Shown: piece by piece, positions 25,325 through 33,074 of the stretch | Layout of the letters: every line of letters starts with the position of its first letter | How positions within the stretch are numbered: position 1 is the stretch's first letter | From: Alphaproteobacteria bacterium | GTDB lineage: Bacteria; Pseudomonadota; Alphaproteobacteria; Rhizobiales; Xanthobacteraceae | DNA: 33,074 nt | Reading direction: 5' to 3' | Assembly (NCBI GenBank): GCA_005884685.1 | Contig: VBAH01000107.1 | Coordinates: forward strand, 1-33,074 | The notes under the pieces: model-generated | The model's input: the letters and a program-made list of their open reading frames with translations, nothing else | Database searches by the model: none | Told to the model about the DNA's origin: nothing | Translations under genes and position numbers: made by a program

Positions 25325-27067
25325 TTAATACCCCTCCGCCAAGGTTCCCCTCTGCCTCGGGTCGGCCGTGCCGGTGAGGCCTTCGGGCGTCACCAAAATT
25401 GAGTTGGCGGAGCCGAACGTGCGCCCGACCGCGATCTTGTGGCCGCGCGCTTCGAGCAGGCGGATCGTATCAGGCGAAAGCCCGCGCTCGGCGTCCACCT
25501 GATCCGGCAGCCATTGATGATGAATGCGCGGCGCCGCCACCGCCTCGGCGATGTTCATCTGGTGGTCGATCACATTGAGGATCACCTGCAGCACCATGGT
25601 GATGATGCGGCTGCCGCCATGCGTGCCGGTGACCAGGAGTACGCGGCCGTCACGCGTCACGATCGTGGGCGACATCGACGAGAGCGGGCGCTTGCCCGGA
25701 CCCGGCGCGTTGGCGTCGCCGCCGACGAGGCCGAAGGCGTTGGCGGCGCCGGCCTTGGCGGCGAAATCGTCCAGCTCGTTGTTGAGCAGGATGCCGGTGC
25801 CGTCTGCCACGAGGCCGAGGCCGTAGAAGAAGTTGAGCGTATAGGTGTTGGCGACCGCGTTTCCCTCCGCGTCCATCACGGAATAATGCGTGGTGTTGTC
25901 GCCCTCATGCGGCGCTGGATTGCCGGCGCGGATTGTTTGCGACGGGCGCGCGCGCTCCGGATCGATTTGGCTGCGCAAAGTGGCGGCATATCGCTTCGAC
26001 GTGAGTGCGGTGACCGGCACCGTCACGAACGCCGGATCGCCCAGGAATTCCGCGCGGTCCGCATAGGCCGGCTTCATCGCCTCGATCATCAGATGCAGGG
26101 TCGCAGCCGACTCCGCGCCGGTTGCGCGCAGCGGGAAGCCTTCGAGGATGTTGAGCATCTCGATCAGATGCACGCCGCCCGAGGAGGGCGGCGGCATCGA
26201 GGCGATGTCATAGCCGCGATACGTGCCGCGCGCCGCGGGCCGCACGATGGCGCGATAATCCTTCAGGTCGTCGCGCGTGAGGATGCCGCCGTTTTCACGT
26301 ACGCCGGCGACGATCCTGTCGGCGAGCGACCCTTCGTAGAACGCGCGCGGGCCTTGCGCGGCGATCATTTCGAGCGATGCCGCGAGGTCTGCCTGCACCA
26401 GCCGATCGCCGTGTCCGAGTGCGTCCCCATCGGGCTTCAGGAAGATCCTTGCCGAAGCCGGCCAGCGCGCCAGTCGCGGCTGCGCGCGCGGCAATGTGTC
26501 GGCGAGCTCGCCGTCGACCGGAAAACCTTCGCGCGCAAGCTTGACGGCGGGCGCGATCAATTGCGCCAGTGTGAATTTTCCCGAGCCGTAACGCTCATGC
26601 GCGAGCGCGAGCCCCGCGACGGTGCCGGGGACGCCGATGCCGAGCGCAGAATCGCGCGACTTGCGGGGATCGGTCTCGCCTTTCCCGTCGAGGAACACAT
26701 CGCGCGACATCGCGGCGGGGGCAGTCTCGCGATAGTCGATCGCGATCGTCTCGTTGCGCGCCGCCAGATGCACCAGCATGAAGCCGCCGCCGCCGATATT
26801 GCCGGCCTGGGGATGCGTCACCGCAAGCGCGAAGCCGACCGCGACCGCGGCATCGACCGCATTGCCGCCGGCCTTGAGGATTTCCACGCCAACGCGGGTT
26901 GCGAGCTTCTCCTGGCTCGCCACCATGCCGTGCTTGGCGATGACGGGGAGGAAGCGCGCCGTGTTGGTGAGGATCGGCGCTTGCGCGGGCGGCGCGGTCT
27001 GACCCCACGCCAGCGGCGCAATCGCAAGGAACAGGGCCGCACCTGCAATCAGCCGGCTAAAGCGCAT
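25325..27067 (-). CDS. ggt: Gamma-glutamyltransferase (glutathione hydrolase)
   Basis: A 580-aa periplasmic Ntn-hydrolase proenzyme that cleaves glutathione and transfers gamma-glutamyl groups. A signal peptide (MRFSRLIAGAALFLAIAPLAWGQ) leads to the large-subunit motifs GMVASQEKLATRVGVEILKAGGNAVDAAVA and HPQAGNIGGGGFMLVH. The self-cleavage site is at GDN/TTHYSVMD, where Thr392 becomes the catalytic N-terminal residue of the small subunit. KRPLSSMSPTIV and GTHGGSRIITMV complete the active site. The start at 27067 is chosen because it begins the signal peptide. Divergent from the LemA gene. Confidence 0.96.
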   Translation of the reverse strand: MRFSRLIAGAALFLAIAPLAWGQTAPPAQAPILTNTARFLPVIAKHGMVASQEKLATRVGVEILKAGGNAVDAAVAVGFALAVTHPQAGNIGGGGFMLVHLAARNETIAIDYRETAPAAMSRDVFLDGKGETDPRKSRDSALGIGVPGTVAGLALAHERYGSGKFTLAQLIAPAVKLAREGFPVDGELADTLPRAQPRLARWPASARIFLKPDGDALGHGDRLVQADLAASLEMIAAQGPRAFYEGSLADRIVAGVRENGGILTRDDLKDYRAIVRPAARGTYRGYDIASMPPPSSGGVHLIEMLNILEGFPLRATGAESAATLHLMIEAMKPAYADRAEFLGDPAFVTVPVTALTSKRYAATLRSQIDPERARPSQTIRAGNPAPHEGDNTTHYSVMDAEGNAVANTYTLNFFYGLGLVADGTGILLNNELDDFAAKAGAANAFGLVGGDANAPGPGKRPLSSMSPTIVTRDGRVLLVTGTHGGSRIITMVLQVILNVIDHQMNIAEAVAAPRIHHQWLPDQVDAERGLSPDTIRLLEARGHKIAVGRTFGSANSILVTPEGLTGTADPRQRGTLAEGY

Positions 27068-27193
27068 TGTCGGGCTCCTCACGCGAAGCGATAATGTAGT
27101 CCGGCGCGCAGTCTTTGCCATCTTGCCGTCGTGAACCCGGCGCAGGCTCGCTGCGACCAAGAGATGCGAACCTCACCTTCGCGGAGTACCGTC

Positions 27194-27805
27194 ATGAATC
27201 CGTTTTTTGCCCGCCTCTTCGGGGCGGGCCGCTTTGCGCTGCTCGCGGTCCTGCTCGGCGTCACGCTGGCGGGCTGCGGCGTCAACAACATCCCGACGCA
27301 GGAAGAGGCCGCCAAGGCGAAGTGGTCGCAGGTGCTCAACCAGTACCAGCGCCGCGCCGACCTGATCCCCAATCTGGTCGAGACCGTGAAGGGTTACGCC
27401 AAGCAGGAAGCCCAGGTGCTCGAAGCCGTGGTCGCGGCGCGGGCGCGCGCGACCTCGGTGCAGGTGCCGGCCGACATCGTGACCAATCCGGAGGCGTTCA
27501 AGAAATTCCAGGAAGCGCAGAGCCAGCTCTCCGCTTCGCTCGGCCGGCTGCTTGCGATCAGCGAGAACTATCCGGATTTGAAATCGAACCAGAATTTTCT
27601 CGCGCTGCAGTCGCAGCTGGAAGGCACCGAGAACCGCATCGCGGTCGCACGGCGCGATTACATCGAGGCGGTGCAGGCCTACAACACCGAGCTCAGGACG
27701 TTTCCCGGCATGATCTGGGCGAACACGCTCTACAAGAGCAACAAGCCGATGGAGACGTTCACGATCGCCGAAGAGACCAAACGTCCGCCGCAAGTGAAGT
27801 TTTGA
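27194..27805 (+). CDS. LemA-family lipoprotein
   Basis: A 203-aa LemA-family protein. The N-terminus has a hydrophobic stretch ending in a lipobox (VTLAGC, Cys28), so it is likely lipid-anchored. The helical core shows the family pattern: KWSQVLNQYQRRADLIPNLVETVKGYAKQEAQVLEAVVAARA, then ENYPDLKSNQNFLALQSQLEGTENRIAVARRDYIEAVQAYNTELRTFPG. LemA proteins are coiled-coil envelope proteins of unclear role. The ATG at 27194 is preceded by CGGAG. It is followed 21 nt later by a TPM-domain gene, a widespread pairing. Confidence 0.95.
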   Translation: MNPFFARLFGAGRFALLAVLLGVTLAGCGVNNIPTQEEAAKAKWSQVLNQYQRRADLIPNLVETVKGYAKQEAQVLEAVVAARARATSVQVPADIVTNPEAFKKFQEAQSQLSASLGRLLAISENYPDLKSNQNFLALQSQLEGTENRIAVARRDYIEAVQAYNTELRTFPGMIWANTLYKSNKPMETFTIAEETKRPPQVKF

Positions 27806-27826
27806 TTCCAGGCCAGGACAGGCGAG

Positions 27827-28612
27827 ATGCGACAGGTCCTGGCCACTCTTGCGATTCTGTGCGCGCTGATTGCGCCCACTCGCGCGCAATGGCCGGCGAT
27901 CCCGGCGACTTCCGAACTTCCGGCGCTGACTGGGCGCGTCGTCGATGAAGCCAACGAGCTCGATGCGGCGACGCGCGAGGCGTTGCGGCAGAAGCTTGCC
28001 GCGCACGAGGCCAAGACCGGCAACCAGATCGTCGTCGCGACGGTGAAATCGCTCAACGGCAGTTCGGTCGAAGACTACGCCAACCGCCTGTTCCGCCGCT
28101 GGCAGCTCGGCCTGCGCGGCACCAACAACGGCGTGCTGCTGCTGCACGCGCCGGCCGAACGCAAGATCCGCATCGAGGTCGGCTATGGCCTGGAAGGCAC
28201 GCTGACCGACGCGATCGGAAAGTACATCATCCAGAATGCCATCACGCCGCGCTTCAAGGCGAACGATTTCGCCGGCGGCCTGACGCGCGGCGTCGACGAC
28301 ATCATCAAGGTGCTGGACGGCGGCGCGGAGGAGTTCAAGCAGCGCGTCGCGCCGCGCATCCCGCCGGCCTGGCTGCGCCTGGCCGAGGAGGGCTGGCCGC
28401 TCCTGTTCTTCCTGGCGTTCGGCATCATCGGCTACATGTCGCGGGGGAGGCCATCGCGGCGGTCGCGGCGTGGTGGCTTTGCGTACGCCAGCTCTTCGGA
28501 CTCCTGGTCAGGCTCGTCATCGTCATGGGGCTCGTCGGATAGCGGCTCGAGCGACAGCTTCTCCGGCGGCGGCGGCGATTCCGGCGGCGGCGGCGCATCC
28601 GGGGACTATTAG
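27827..28612 (+). CDS. TPM-domain membrane protein (YgcG-like)
   Basis: A 261-aa exported protein. A signal peptide (MRQVLATLAILCALIAPTRAQ) is followed by the TPM domain (residues about 35-165: LTGRVVDEANELDAATREALRQKLAAHEAKTGNQIVVATV, then GTNNGVLLLHAPAERKIRIEVGYGLEGTLTD). One membrane helix is at about 188-205 (WPLLFFLAFGIIGYM). The tail is rich in Ser and Gly (SSSDSWSGSSSSWGSSDSGSS...GGGGDSGGGGASGDY), as typical of the family. TPM domains have been linked to phosphatase activity in plant TLP18.3 and to photosystem repair; the bacterial role is unknown. It is the middle gene of LemA-TPM-TPM. Confidence 0.94.
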   Translation: MRQVLATLAILCALIAPTRAQWPAIPATSELPALTGRVVDEANELDAATREALRQKLAAHEAKTGNQIVVATVKSLNGSSVEDYANRLFRRWQLGLRGTNNGVLLLHAPAERKIRIEVGYGLEGTLTDAIGKYIIQNAITPRFKANDFAGGLTRGVDDIIKVLDGGAEEFKQRVAPRIPPAWLRLAEEGWPLLFFLAFGIIGYMSRGRPSRRSRRGGFAYASSSDSWSGSSSSWGSSDSGSSDSFSGGGGDSGGGGASGDY

Positions 28613-28684
28613 GCGCATGATCCCGAAAAGCATGTCCTCGACCGGATCGGGGATGGACACCGGATTTCGGACAAGATCATGCGC
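28613..28684. repeat. Palindromic repeat E, complete copy
   Basis: GCGCATGATCCCGAAAAGC ... GGACAAGATCATGCGC, a 72-bp near-palindrome between the two TPM genes. A half copy is at 4346-4380. This element begins at the stop codon of the first TPM gene (final G of TAG precedes it). Confidence 0.85.
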
Positions 28685-28701
28685 AATCGAACGAGGCCTG
28701 C

Positions 28702-29316
28702 ATGCTGACCGACGTGGATAAAGCGCGGATCGCCGATGCGATCAGGACTGCCGAATCGAAGACATCGGGCGAAATCTTCTGCGTGCTGGCGCACAACGCC
28801 GGGACTTATCGCCTGATCCCGATTGCGTGGGCGGCAGTGGTTGCGTTGATCGTGCCCATTCCGCTGCTCCTGCTGACCGAATGGGAGGCGAAGACGGTCT
28901 ATGTCCTACAGCTCATGGCATTCATTCTCGTGAGCATCGGGCTGTCCCGGCGCGCCGCCCGTCTCCTCGTGACGCCGCCGCGCATGAAGCGTGAGCGCGC
29001 ACACGGGGCCGCGCTGCGCCAGTTCCTCGCGCAGGGCATGCAGAAGACCGAAGGGCGCACCGGCGTGCTGATCTTTGCGGCGGCGGCCGAGCGCTATGTC
29101 GAGATCATCGCGGACGGCGGCATCAGCGCCAAGGTGACGCAGGACGTGTGGGACAAGGCGGTTGCCTCGCTCATCGCGGCGATCAAGGACGGCCGCCCCG
29201 CCGACGGGTTCGTGGCGGCGATCGAGCAGTGCGGCGCGGTGCTGGCCGAACACTTCCCCGCCGCGCCGGGCGCGCTCAATCCGGATGAGCTGCCGGACAG
29301 GCTGGTGGAGATATAG
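28702..29316 (+). CDS. Second TPM-domain membrane protein
   Basis: A 204-aa protein. A short N-terminal TPM-like piece ([26 protein letters not shown]) is split from the rest by two membrane helices (residues about 38-58, [20 protein letters not shown], and 67-85, [16 protein letters not shown]). The cytoplasmic or periplasmic part continues with the TPM core ([72 protein letters not shown]). This interrupted form is common as the third gene after LemA and the YgcG-like protein. The 89-nt gap to the previous gene is filled by repeat E. Confidence 0.93.
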   Translation: MLTDVDKARIADAIRTAESKTSGEIFCVLAHNAGTYRLIPIAWAAVVALIVPIPLLLLTEWEAKTVYVLQLMAFILVSIGLSRRAARLLVTPPRMKRERAHGAALRQFLAQGMQKTEGRTGVLIFAAAAERYVEIIADGGISAKVTQDVWDKAVASLIAAIKDGRPADGFVAAIEQCGAVLAEHFPAAPGALNPDELPDRLVEI

Positions 29317-29355
29317 CGAGCCGTGTCCCGAGCGCTGGCATCGGGGTGAGGACGC

Positions 29356-30363
29356 TCAACGCCTCAACATCCAGAGCTTGGCGGTCCGATAACCGCTACG
29401 CTCCAGGAGGGCGACCTTGGATGGCCATGCTGCCGGGCATACGACAATCGCGCTGTCGACAGCGCGCCTCCTGAACGCGCCTTCTGCTGCCGCCAGCAAA
29501 TCTTCGCCGCTCGGCCCGCCATCCGGCGCAGCTGAGACGTGCGTGAAAGTCTGGTCGCAGAAGTCGTCGATAACGCCGATGGCCGCGATCTCATGCGCAG
29601 CTGGAACGAGCAGTGCCGAACCGGGCTGCGCGATAATGTAGCCGCGCACTTCACCCGCCGAACCAGCGACGAACATGTCGCGATCCTTCAGTGTCAGGCT
29701 GCGGCGCATCCATGAGTCGAAGCGCCTGTCGGCCTCGGAATGGATATGCCAGAAGCGCGCGTTGACCTCGGCGAGGATCTGACGGTGTTTCGCGCTGAGC
29801 GTGACGATTGCGGGGACGTCCTCCGCGCTGGCAGGCCGCACTCCCGGCGGTAGCGCGTCAGCGACAAACCGATGCTTCGCCATGTAGAGAGTCACAGGCT
29901 CGTAGCCATGACGCTCATAAAGAGGGCGCAAAGCGTCGGCTGCGGCGCAGGATGCAATCAGAGTCGACGCGCCCATCGCGCTGAGGGCAGCCTCGGTCGC
30001 AACCAGCAGGGCCTCGGCTGTGCCTGACGGGGCATCGGGGGATGTGAAGCAGTCGTCGAAGAGAAGCCCGGGAACACCCGCGGCGGCGTCGTAAATCGGG
30101 GGGACCGGCACGATCATCGCGTGCGAAACCCCGACAATCCGGCCTGCATTCTCGGCAACAAGCCACAGGTCGCGGGCGGGCGACGTCGTCCCGCTCAGCG
30201 CGGCACCCACTGCACGTTCGACCCGGGCCGACGCATCCGCGGCAACGCGCCAAAGCTGGGGGTCCAGCAAGCTGCGCCGCTGCGCCGCCTGGGTCAGCAG
30301 GGCGACCGTCTCCGGCAGATCACGGAGCGTAGCCGGCCGGATCGAGGCAGGCGTTGCACTCAA
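29356..30363 (-). CDS. Tandem-GNAT N-acetyltransferase
   Basis: A 335-aa protein with two GNAT-like modules. The first (about 5-165) starts ASIRPATLRDLPETVALL and ends ALRPLYERHGYEPVTLYM. The second (about 175-335) starts GVRPASAEDVPAIVTLS and ends ALLERSGYRTAKLWML. Both show the C-terminal GNAT strand pattern (Y-E-R-x-G-Y), but neither displays a clean R/Q-x-x-G-x-G/A acetyl-CoA loop, so activity of either module is uncertain. The only start consistent with the full N-terminus is TTG at 30363, with GGGGAG 10 nt upstream. It begins 6 nt after the stop of the AhpD-like gene, so the two form an operon. Confidence 0.85.
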   Translation of the reverse strand: MSATPASIRPATLRDLPETVALLTQAAQRRSLLDPQLWRVAADASARVERAVGAALSGTTSPARDLWLVAENAGRIVGVSHAMIVPVPPIYDAAAGVPGLLFDDCFTSPDAPSGTAEALLVATEAALSAMGASTLIASCAAADALRPLYERHGYEPVTLYMAKHRFVADALPPGVRPASAEDVPAIVTLSAKHRQILAEVNARFWHIHSEADRRFDSWMRRSLTLKDRDMFVAGSAGEVRGYIIAQPGSALLVPAAHEIAAIGVIDDFCDQTFTHVSAAPDGGPSGEDLLAAAEGAFRRRAVDSAIVVCPAAWPSKVALLERSGYRTAKLWMLRR

Positions 30364-30369
30364 GCCGGG

Positions 30370-31035
30370 CTATCTCCCCTGCCGGTGATACACCGCGTTC
30401 GGGCGCATGTCGGACGCGCTGGCGACGCGGTTCGACATGTTGAAGAAGCCGGCGACCGCCGCGATGTCCCAGATGTCGCGATCGGAGAAACCGGCGCGGC
30501 GCAAACGCTCGCGGTCTTCCTCCTCGATCGCCCACGACTCGTTGGTGATCTTCACGGCGAAATCGAGCATCGCGCGCTGCTTTTTGGTCAGCTTGGCGGC
30601 GCGATAGTTCATCACCATCATCTCGCCGAGCGCCGGATCGCCCGAATAGACCCGCACCGCGGCGCCATGCGCGGTCAGGCAATAGAAGCACCGGTTCTGC
30701 GCGGACACGACGACCGCGATCATCTCGCGCTCGAGCTTGGAGAGGCCGGAGGGCGCGAGCATCAGGTCATTGTAGAACGCCGCGAAGGCTTCGAGCTTGG
30801 CGTTGTCGAACGCGTAGGCGAGGAGCACGTTCGGCACGAAGCCGAGCTTCTCCTCACATTTCTTGAAATACGCCTCCATCGCGGGCGACAGCGTGCCGGG
30901 GGCCAGGTCGAGCGCCATCACGCGCGCGTCATCCTGGCGTGGCACGCCAGAACCGGGGGGCGGCTTCTCGGCCGTGCGCGCGGGCTTCTTTGAGGGGTAC
31001 GCTAGCACATTGGATTTGCTGGTTTTTCGCGCCAC
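30370..31035 (-). CDS. AhpD-like peroxidase-related protein (carboxymuconolactone decarboxylase fold)
   Basis: A 221-aa protein of the AhpD/CMD fold. The redox motif CFYC (about Cys116, Cys119), in NRCFYCLTAHGAAVR with its downstream His, matches AhpD-type reductases of the 'peroxidase-related enzyme' group. The segment MIAVVVSAQNRCFYCLTAHG precedes the second half, with KLTKKQRAMLDFAVKIT and GFSDRDIWDIAAVAGFFNMSNRVA. The start is GTG at 31035 with AAGGGG 6 nt upstream; a TTG eleven codons earlier is less likely. The first 40 residues form a Lys/Pro-rich tail not part of the fold. Upstream of, and probably co-transcribed with, the GNAT gene. Confidence 0.9.
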   Translation of the reverse strand: MARKTSKSNVLAYPSKKPARTAEKPPPGSGVPRQDDARVMALDLAPGTLSPAMEAYFKKCEEKLGFVPNVLLAYAFDNAKLEAFAAFYNDLMLAPSGLSKLEREMIAVVVSAQNRCFYCLTAHGAAVRVYSGDPALGEMMVMNYRAAKLTKKQRAMLDFAVKITNESWAIEEEDRERLRRAGFSDRDIWDIAAVAGFFNMSNRVASASDMRPNAVYHRQGR

Positions 31036-31191
31036 CGGAGTCCCCTTGCGTTGCGCCGCTCTGCGCAAGGGTAGCGCGTCCGCGGGGCGGATGAAATCCA
31101 GCGCGTGGCCGCTTTTCCCTCGACGCCGCCGTGCGTATCAGTGAGAGTCGCCGAAAACGCGGCGAATCTTGGCCGTGCGGGGACCGAGCCC

Positions 31192-33074
31192 ATGAACATC
31201 CAGGGGCAATTCACCAGCGATGAGGAACGGGCTGCCCGCCGCCTGATCGAGCAGGCCGGCACGATCCTCAAAGGTCTGCGCGGCGACATGCCGGAAAGCT
31301 TTGCCCCGCTGACGTTCGCGGGAGTCTCGCCCGAGGACCTGGTGCGCTACGAGGCGCGCGAACTTGCCGATCTTGCCGAGGCGGCCTGGCTGTTCCTGCA
31401 GCAGCGCAAGCCCGGCGCGCCGAAGATCCGTTTCGAATCGCGCCCCGGGCCGATCGGCGCGGAAGGCATCAAGTCCGTCTCGATCATCGAAATGATCAAC
31501 GACGACATGCCGTTCCTGCTCGACTCGGTGATGGCCGAGCTGACCGAGCAGGGCATCGACGTGAGGCTGGTGCTGCATCCGATCTTCACGGTCGAGCGCG
31601 ATCACACCGGCACGCTGATCGGCTTCCGCGGTGAAGGCCCCGCCGTCGGCGCCGCGCAGCGCGAAAGCTTCATCCACATCCATGTCGAGCGCATCGAGGA
31701 CGAGGCGCGTCAGGCCGAGATCGTCCAGGCGATCGAAGCCGTGCTCGCTGACGTGCGCGTCTGTGTGCAGGACTGGCGGCCGATGATGACGGCCGTCGGC
31801 GAGATGATCGCCGAGATCAAGAACAATCCGCCGCCGCTCCCGGTGGAGGAGATCGCCGAGGCGACTCAGTTTCTCGAATGGCTGGTCGCGAACAACTTCA
31901 CCTTCCTCGGCGTGCGCGGATACGCGCTCACCGGCGATGAGAACCATCAGGACTACGAGCCGATTTTCGAATCCGGCCTCGGCATCCTGCGTGCGCCCGA
32001 GGTGCGGGTGCTGCGCCGGGGCAGCGAGCTCGTCTCGATCACGCCGGAGATCATGGAATTTCTGAAGGAACCGAAGCAGCTCATCATCACCAAGGCGAAC
32101 GTGCGCTCGCGCGTGCACCGGCGCGTGCACATGGACTACATCGGGGTGAAGCGCTTCGACGCGGACGGCCGGCTGACCGGCGAATTCCGTATTGTCGGCC
32201 TGTTCACCTCCACGGTCTATACGCGCTCGACCCGTTCGATCCCCTATCTGCGGCGCAGGGCCGACAACCTGATGCGCCGTTCCGGGTTCGATCCGGACAG
32301 CCATTCCGGCAAGGCGTTCGCGGCGGTGCTGGAGAACTATCCGCGCGACGAGCTGTTCCAGATCGACGAGGACACGCTCTATCAGTTTGTGCTCGCCATC
32401 ATGCATCTCGACGAGCGCCCGCGCGTGCGCGTGCTGGCGCGGCGCGACCGCTTCGACCGGTTCGTCTCCGTGATGGTGTTCGTGCCGCGCGAGCGCTACG
32501 ACTCCGCGGCGCGCGAGAAAATCGGCACGTATCTCGCCCAAGCCTACAAAGGGCGCGTTTCGGCATTCTATCCGTTTTTTACCGAAGGCCCGCTGGTGCG
32601 CGTGCACTTCATTATCGGGCGCTACCAGGGCGAGACGCCGAACCCGGATCGCGCGACCGTCGAGCAGGCCGTCGAGGCGCTGGTGCGCACCTGGACCGAT
32701 GGGCTCGCCGAAGCGCTGACCCTGGTGCACGAGCCGATCAAGGCGCAGCAGTTGATCCGCCGCTACCGCGATGCATTTCCGGTCGGTTACCGCGAAGCCT
32801 ACGTACCGCCGGTCGCGGTCGCGGACATCCGCCTGATGGAGACGCTCTCGCCGATCCGGCCGCTCGGTGTGGACTTCTATTCGCGCCGCGAGGGCGATCG
32901 CCCGTGTGCCGGCCTGCAGGTGTGGAGCCGCGAAAAGCCGATCGCGCTGTCCGAGCGCGTACCCGTGCTCGAGAACATGGGATTCAAGGTCGTCGACGAG
33001 CGCACCTACCGGATCGAGCCGGGCGATGCCGGCGCCGCCGAGGTGTGGCTGCACGACATGATGCTGGAGCGTGC
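31192..33074 (+). CDS. NAD-specific glutamate dehydrogenase, 180-kDa type, 3' end outside window
   Basis: The N-terminal 627 residues of a large NAD-GDH that deaminates glutamate to 2-oxoglutarate. The frame has no stop from 31192 to the window end. ACT-like regulatory regions are visible: IKSVSIIEMINDDMPFLLDSVM with GIDVRLVLHPIF (about residues 90-130), and FVSVMVFVPRERYDSAAREKI (about 420-450). Family motifs are FLEWLVANNFTFLGVRGY, YTRSTRSIPYLRRRADNL and QFVLAIMHLDERPR. The catalytic dehydrogenase domain would be further downstream, beyond the window. The ATG at 31192 has GGGGA 8 nt upstream; a GTG 17 codons earlier is also open. Divergent from the AhpD-like gene. Confidence 0.95.
   Translation, partial: MNIQGQFTSDEERAARRLIEQAGTILKGLRGDMPESFAPLTFAGVSPEDLVRYEARELADLAEAAWLFLQQRKPGAPKIRFESRPGPIGAEGIKSVSIIEMINDDMPFLLDSVMAELTEQGIDVRLVLHPIFTVERDHTGTLIGFRGEGPAVGAAQRESFIHIHVERIEDEARQAEIVQAIEAVLADVRVCVQDWRPMMTAVGEMIAEIKNNPPPLPVEEIAEATQFLEWLVANNFTFLGVRGYALTGDENHQDYEPIFESGLGILRAPEVRVLRRGSELVSITPEIMEFLKEPKQLIITKANVRSRVHRRVHMDYIGVKRFDADGRLTGEFRIVGLFTSTVYTRSTRSIPYLRRRADNLMRRSGFDPDSHSGKAFAAVLENYPRDELFQIDEDTLYQFVLAIMHLDERPRVRVLARRDRFDRFVSVMVFVPRERYDSAAREKIGTYLAQAYKGRVSAFYPFFTEGPLVRVHFIIGRYQGETPNPDRATVEQAVEALVRTWTDGLAEALTLVHEPIKAQQLIRRYRDAFPVGYREAYVPPVAVADIRLMETLSPIRPLGVDFYSRREGDRPCAGLQVWSREKPIALSERVPVLENMGFKVVDERTYRIEPGDAGAAEVWLHDMMLER

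Noticed and set aside
31138-33054. 638-codon minus-strand ORF opposite the NAD-GDH
   Set aside because: Shadow of the glutamate dehydrogenase frame on the plus strand, which has all family motifs and no stop to the window end.

Overview
This window is a GC-rich, densely packed chromosomal segment from an alphaproteobacterium of the order Hyphomicrobiales (Rhizobiales), most like the Bradyrhizobium/Rhodopseudomonas/Xanthobacteraceae group. The basis for this is gene content (tandem glnK-amtB pairs, a 180-kDa-type NAD-glutamate dehydrogenase, a CnoX/YbbN-like thioredoxin next to a LON-domain protein and a Trm112-like protein), strong GC bias at third codon positions, and several families of short palindromic intergenic repeats. 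No transposase, integrase, phage gene, CRISPR array or rRNA was seen. It reads as ordinary core genome with one small accessory patch.

Layout. 1-2.1 kb (+): 3' part of an OmpR-type response regulator, a stand-alone cyclic-nucleotide-binding-domain protein, a small DUF2293-like protein and a four-helix membrane protein. 2.1-8.1 kb (-): cupin, exodeoxyribonuclease III, LolA-like carrier, FtsK translocase and a DapC-like aminotransferase. 8.2-9.6 kb (-): accessory patch with a ParE/RelE-type toxin and its antitoxin, a cysteine-rich YkgJ-like protein, and two tiny ORFs, one of which is a shortened paralogue of the antitoxin. 9.6-13.7 kb (-): two consecutive glnK-amtB operons with a good sigma-54 promoter candidate, NtrC-like dyads and a terminator. 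13.9-17.7 kb (+): a three-subunit molybdenum hydroxylase of the PaoABC type.

17.8-25 kb: TesB thioesterase (-), UbiH-family hydroxylase (+), then (-) an aspartate/glutamate racemase-like protein lacking both usual cysteines, an alpha/beta hydrolase, a GST, and the trm112/LON-domain/thioredoxin cluster followed by a prolyl-tRNA-deacylase-like protein. 25.2 kb: tRNA-Gly(GCC). 25.3-31 kb: gamma-glutamyltransferase (-), a LemA-TPM-TPM operon (+), and a GNAT/AhpD-like pair (-). The window ends inside a large NAD-glutamate dehydrogenase (+).

How genes work together. The glnK-amtB pairs couple ammonium uptake to PII nitrogen sensing, and NAD-GDH at the right edge catabolises glutamate, but the two are about 18 kb apart and there is no sign they form one unit. 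The Pao-like enzyme would oxidise aldehydes using a Mo cofactor, two [2Fe-2S], FAD and an extra [4Fe-4S]. LolA, FtsK, LemA/TPM and Ggt are envelope or division functions.

Intergenic space is dominated by at least five short palindromic repeat families, named A-E here. One 40-bp hairpin (C) is nested inside both other major families. I did not find a clear new multi-gene system. The most unusual points are the truncated antitoxin paralogue, the cysteine-less racemase, the Pao-like enzyme without Tat signal or PaoD, and the mosaic repeats.
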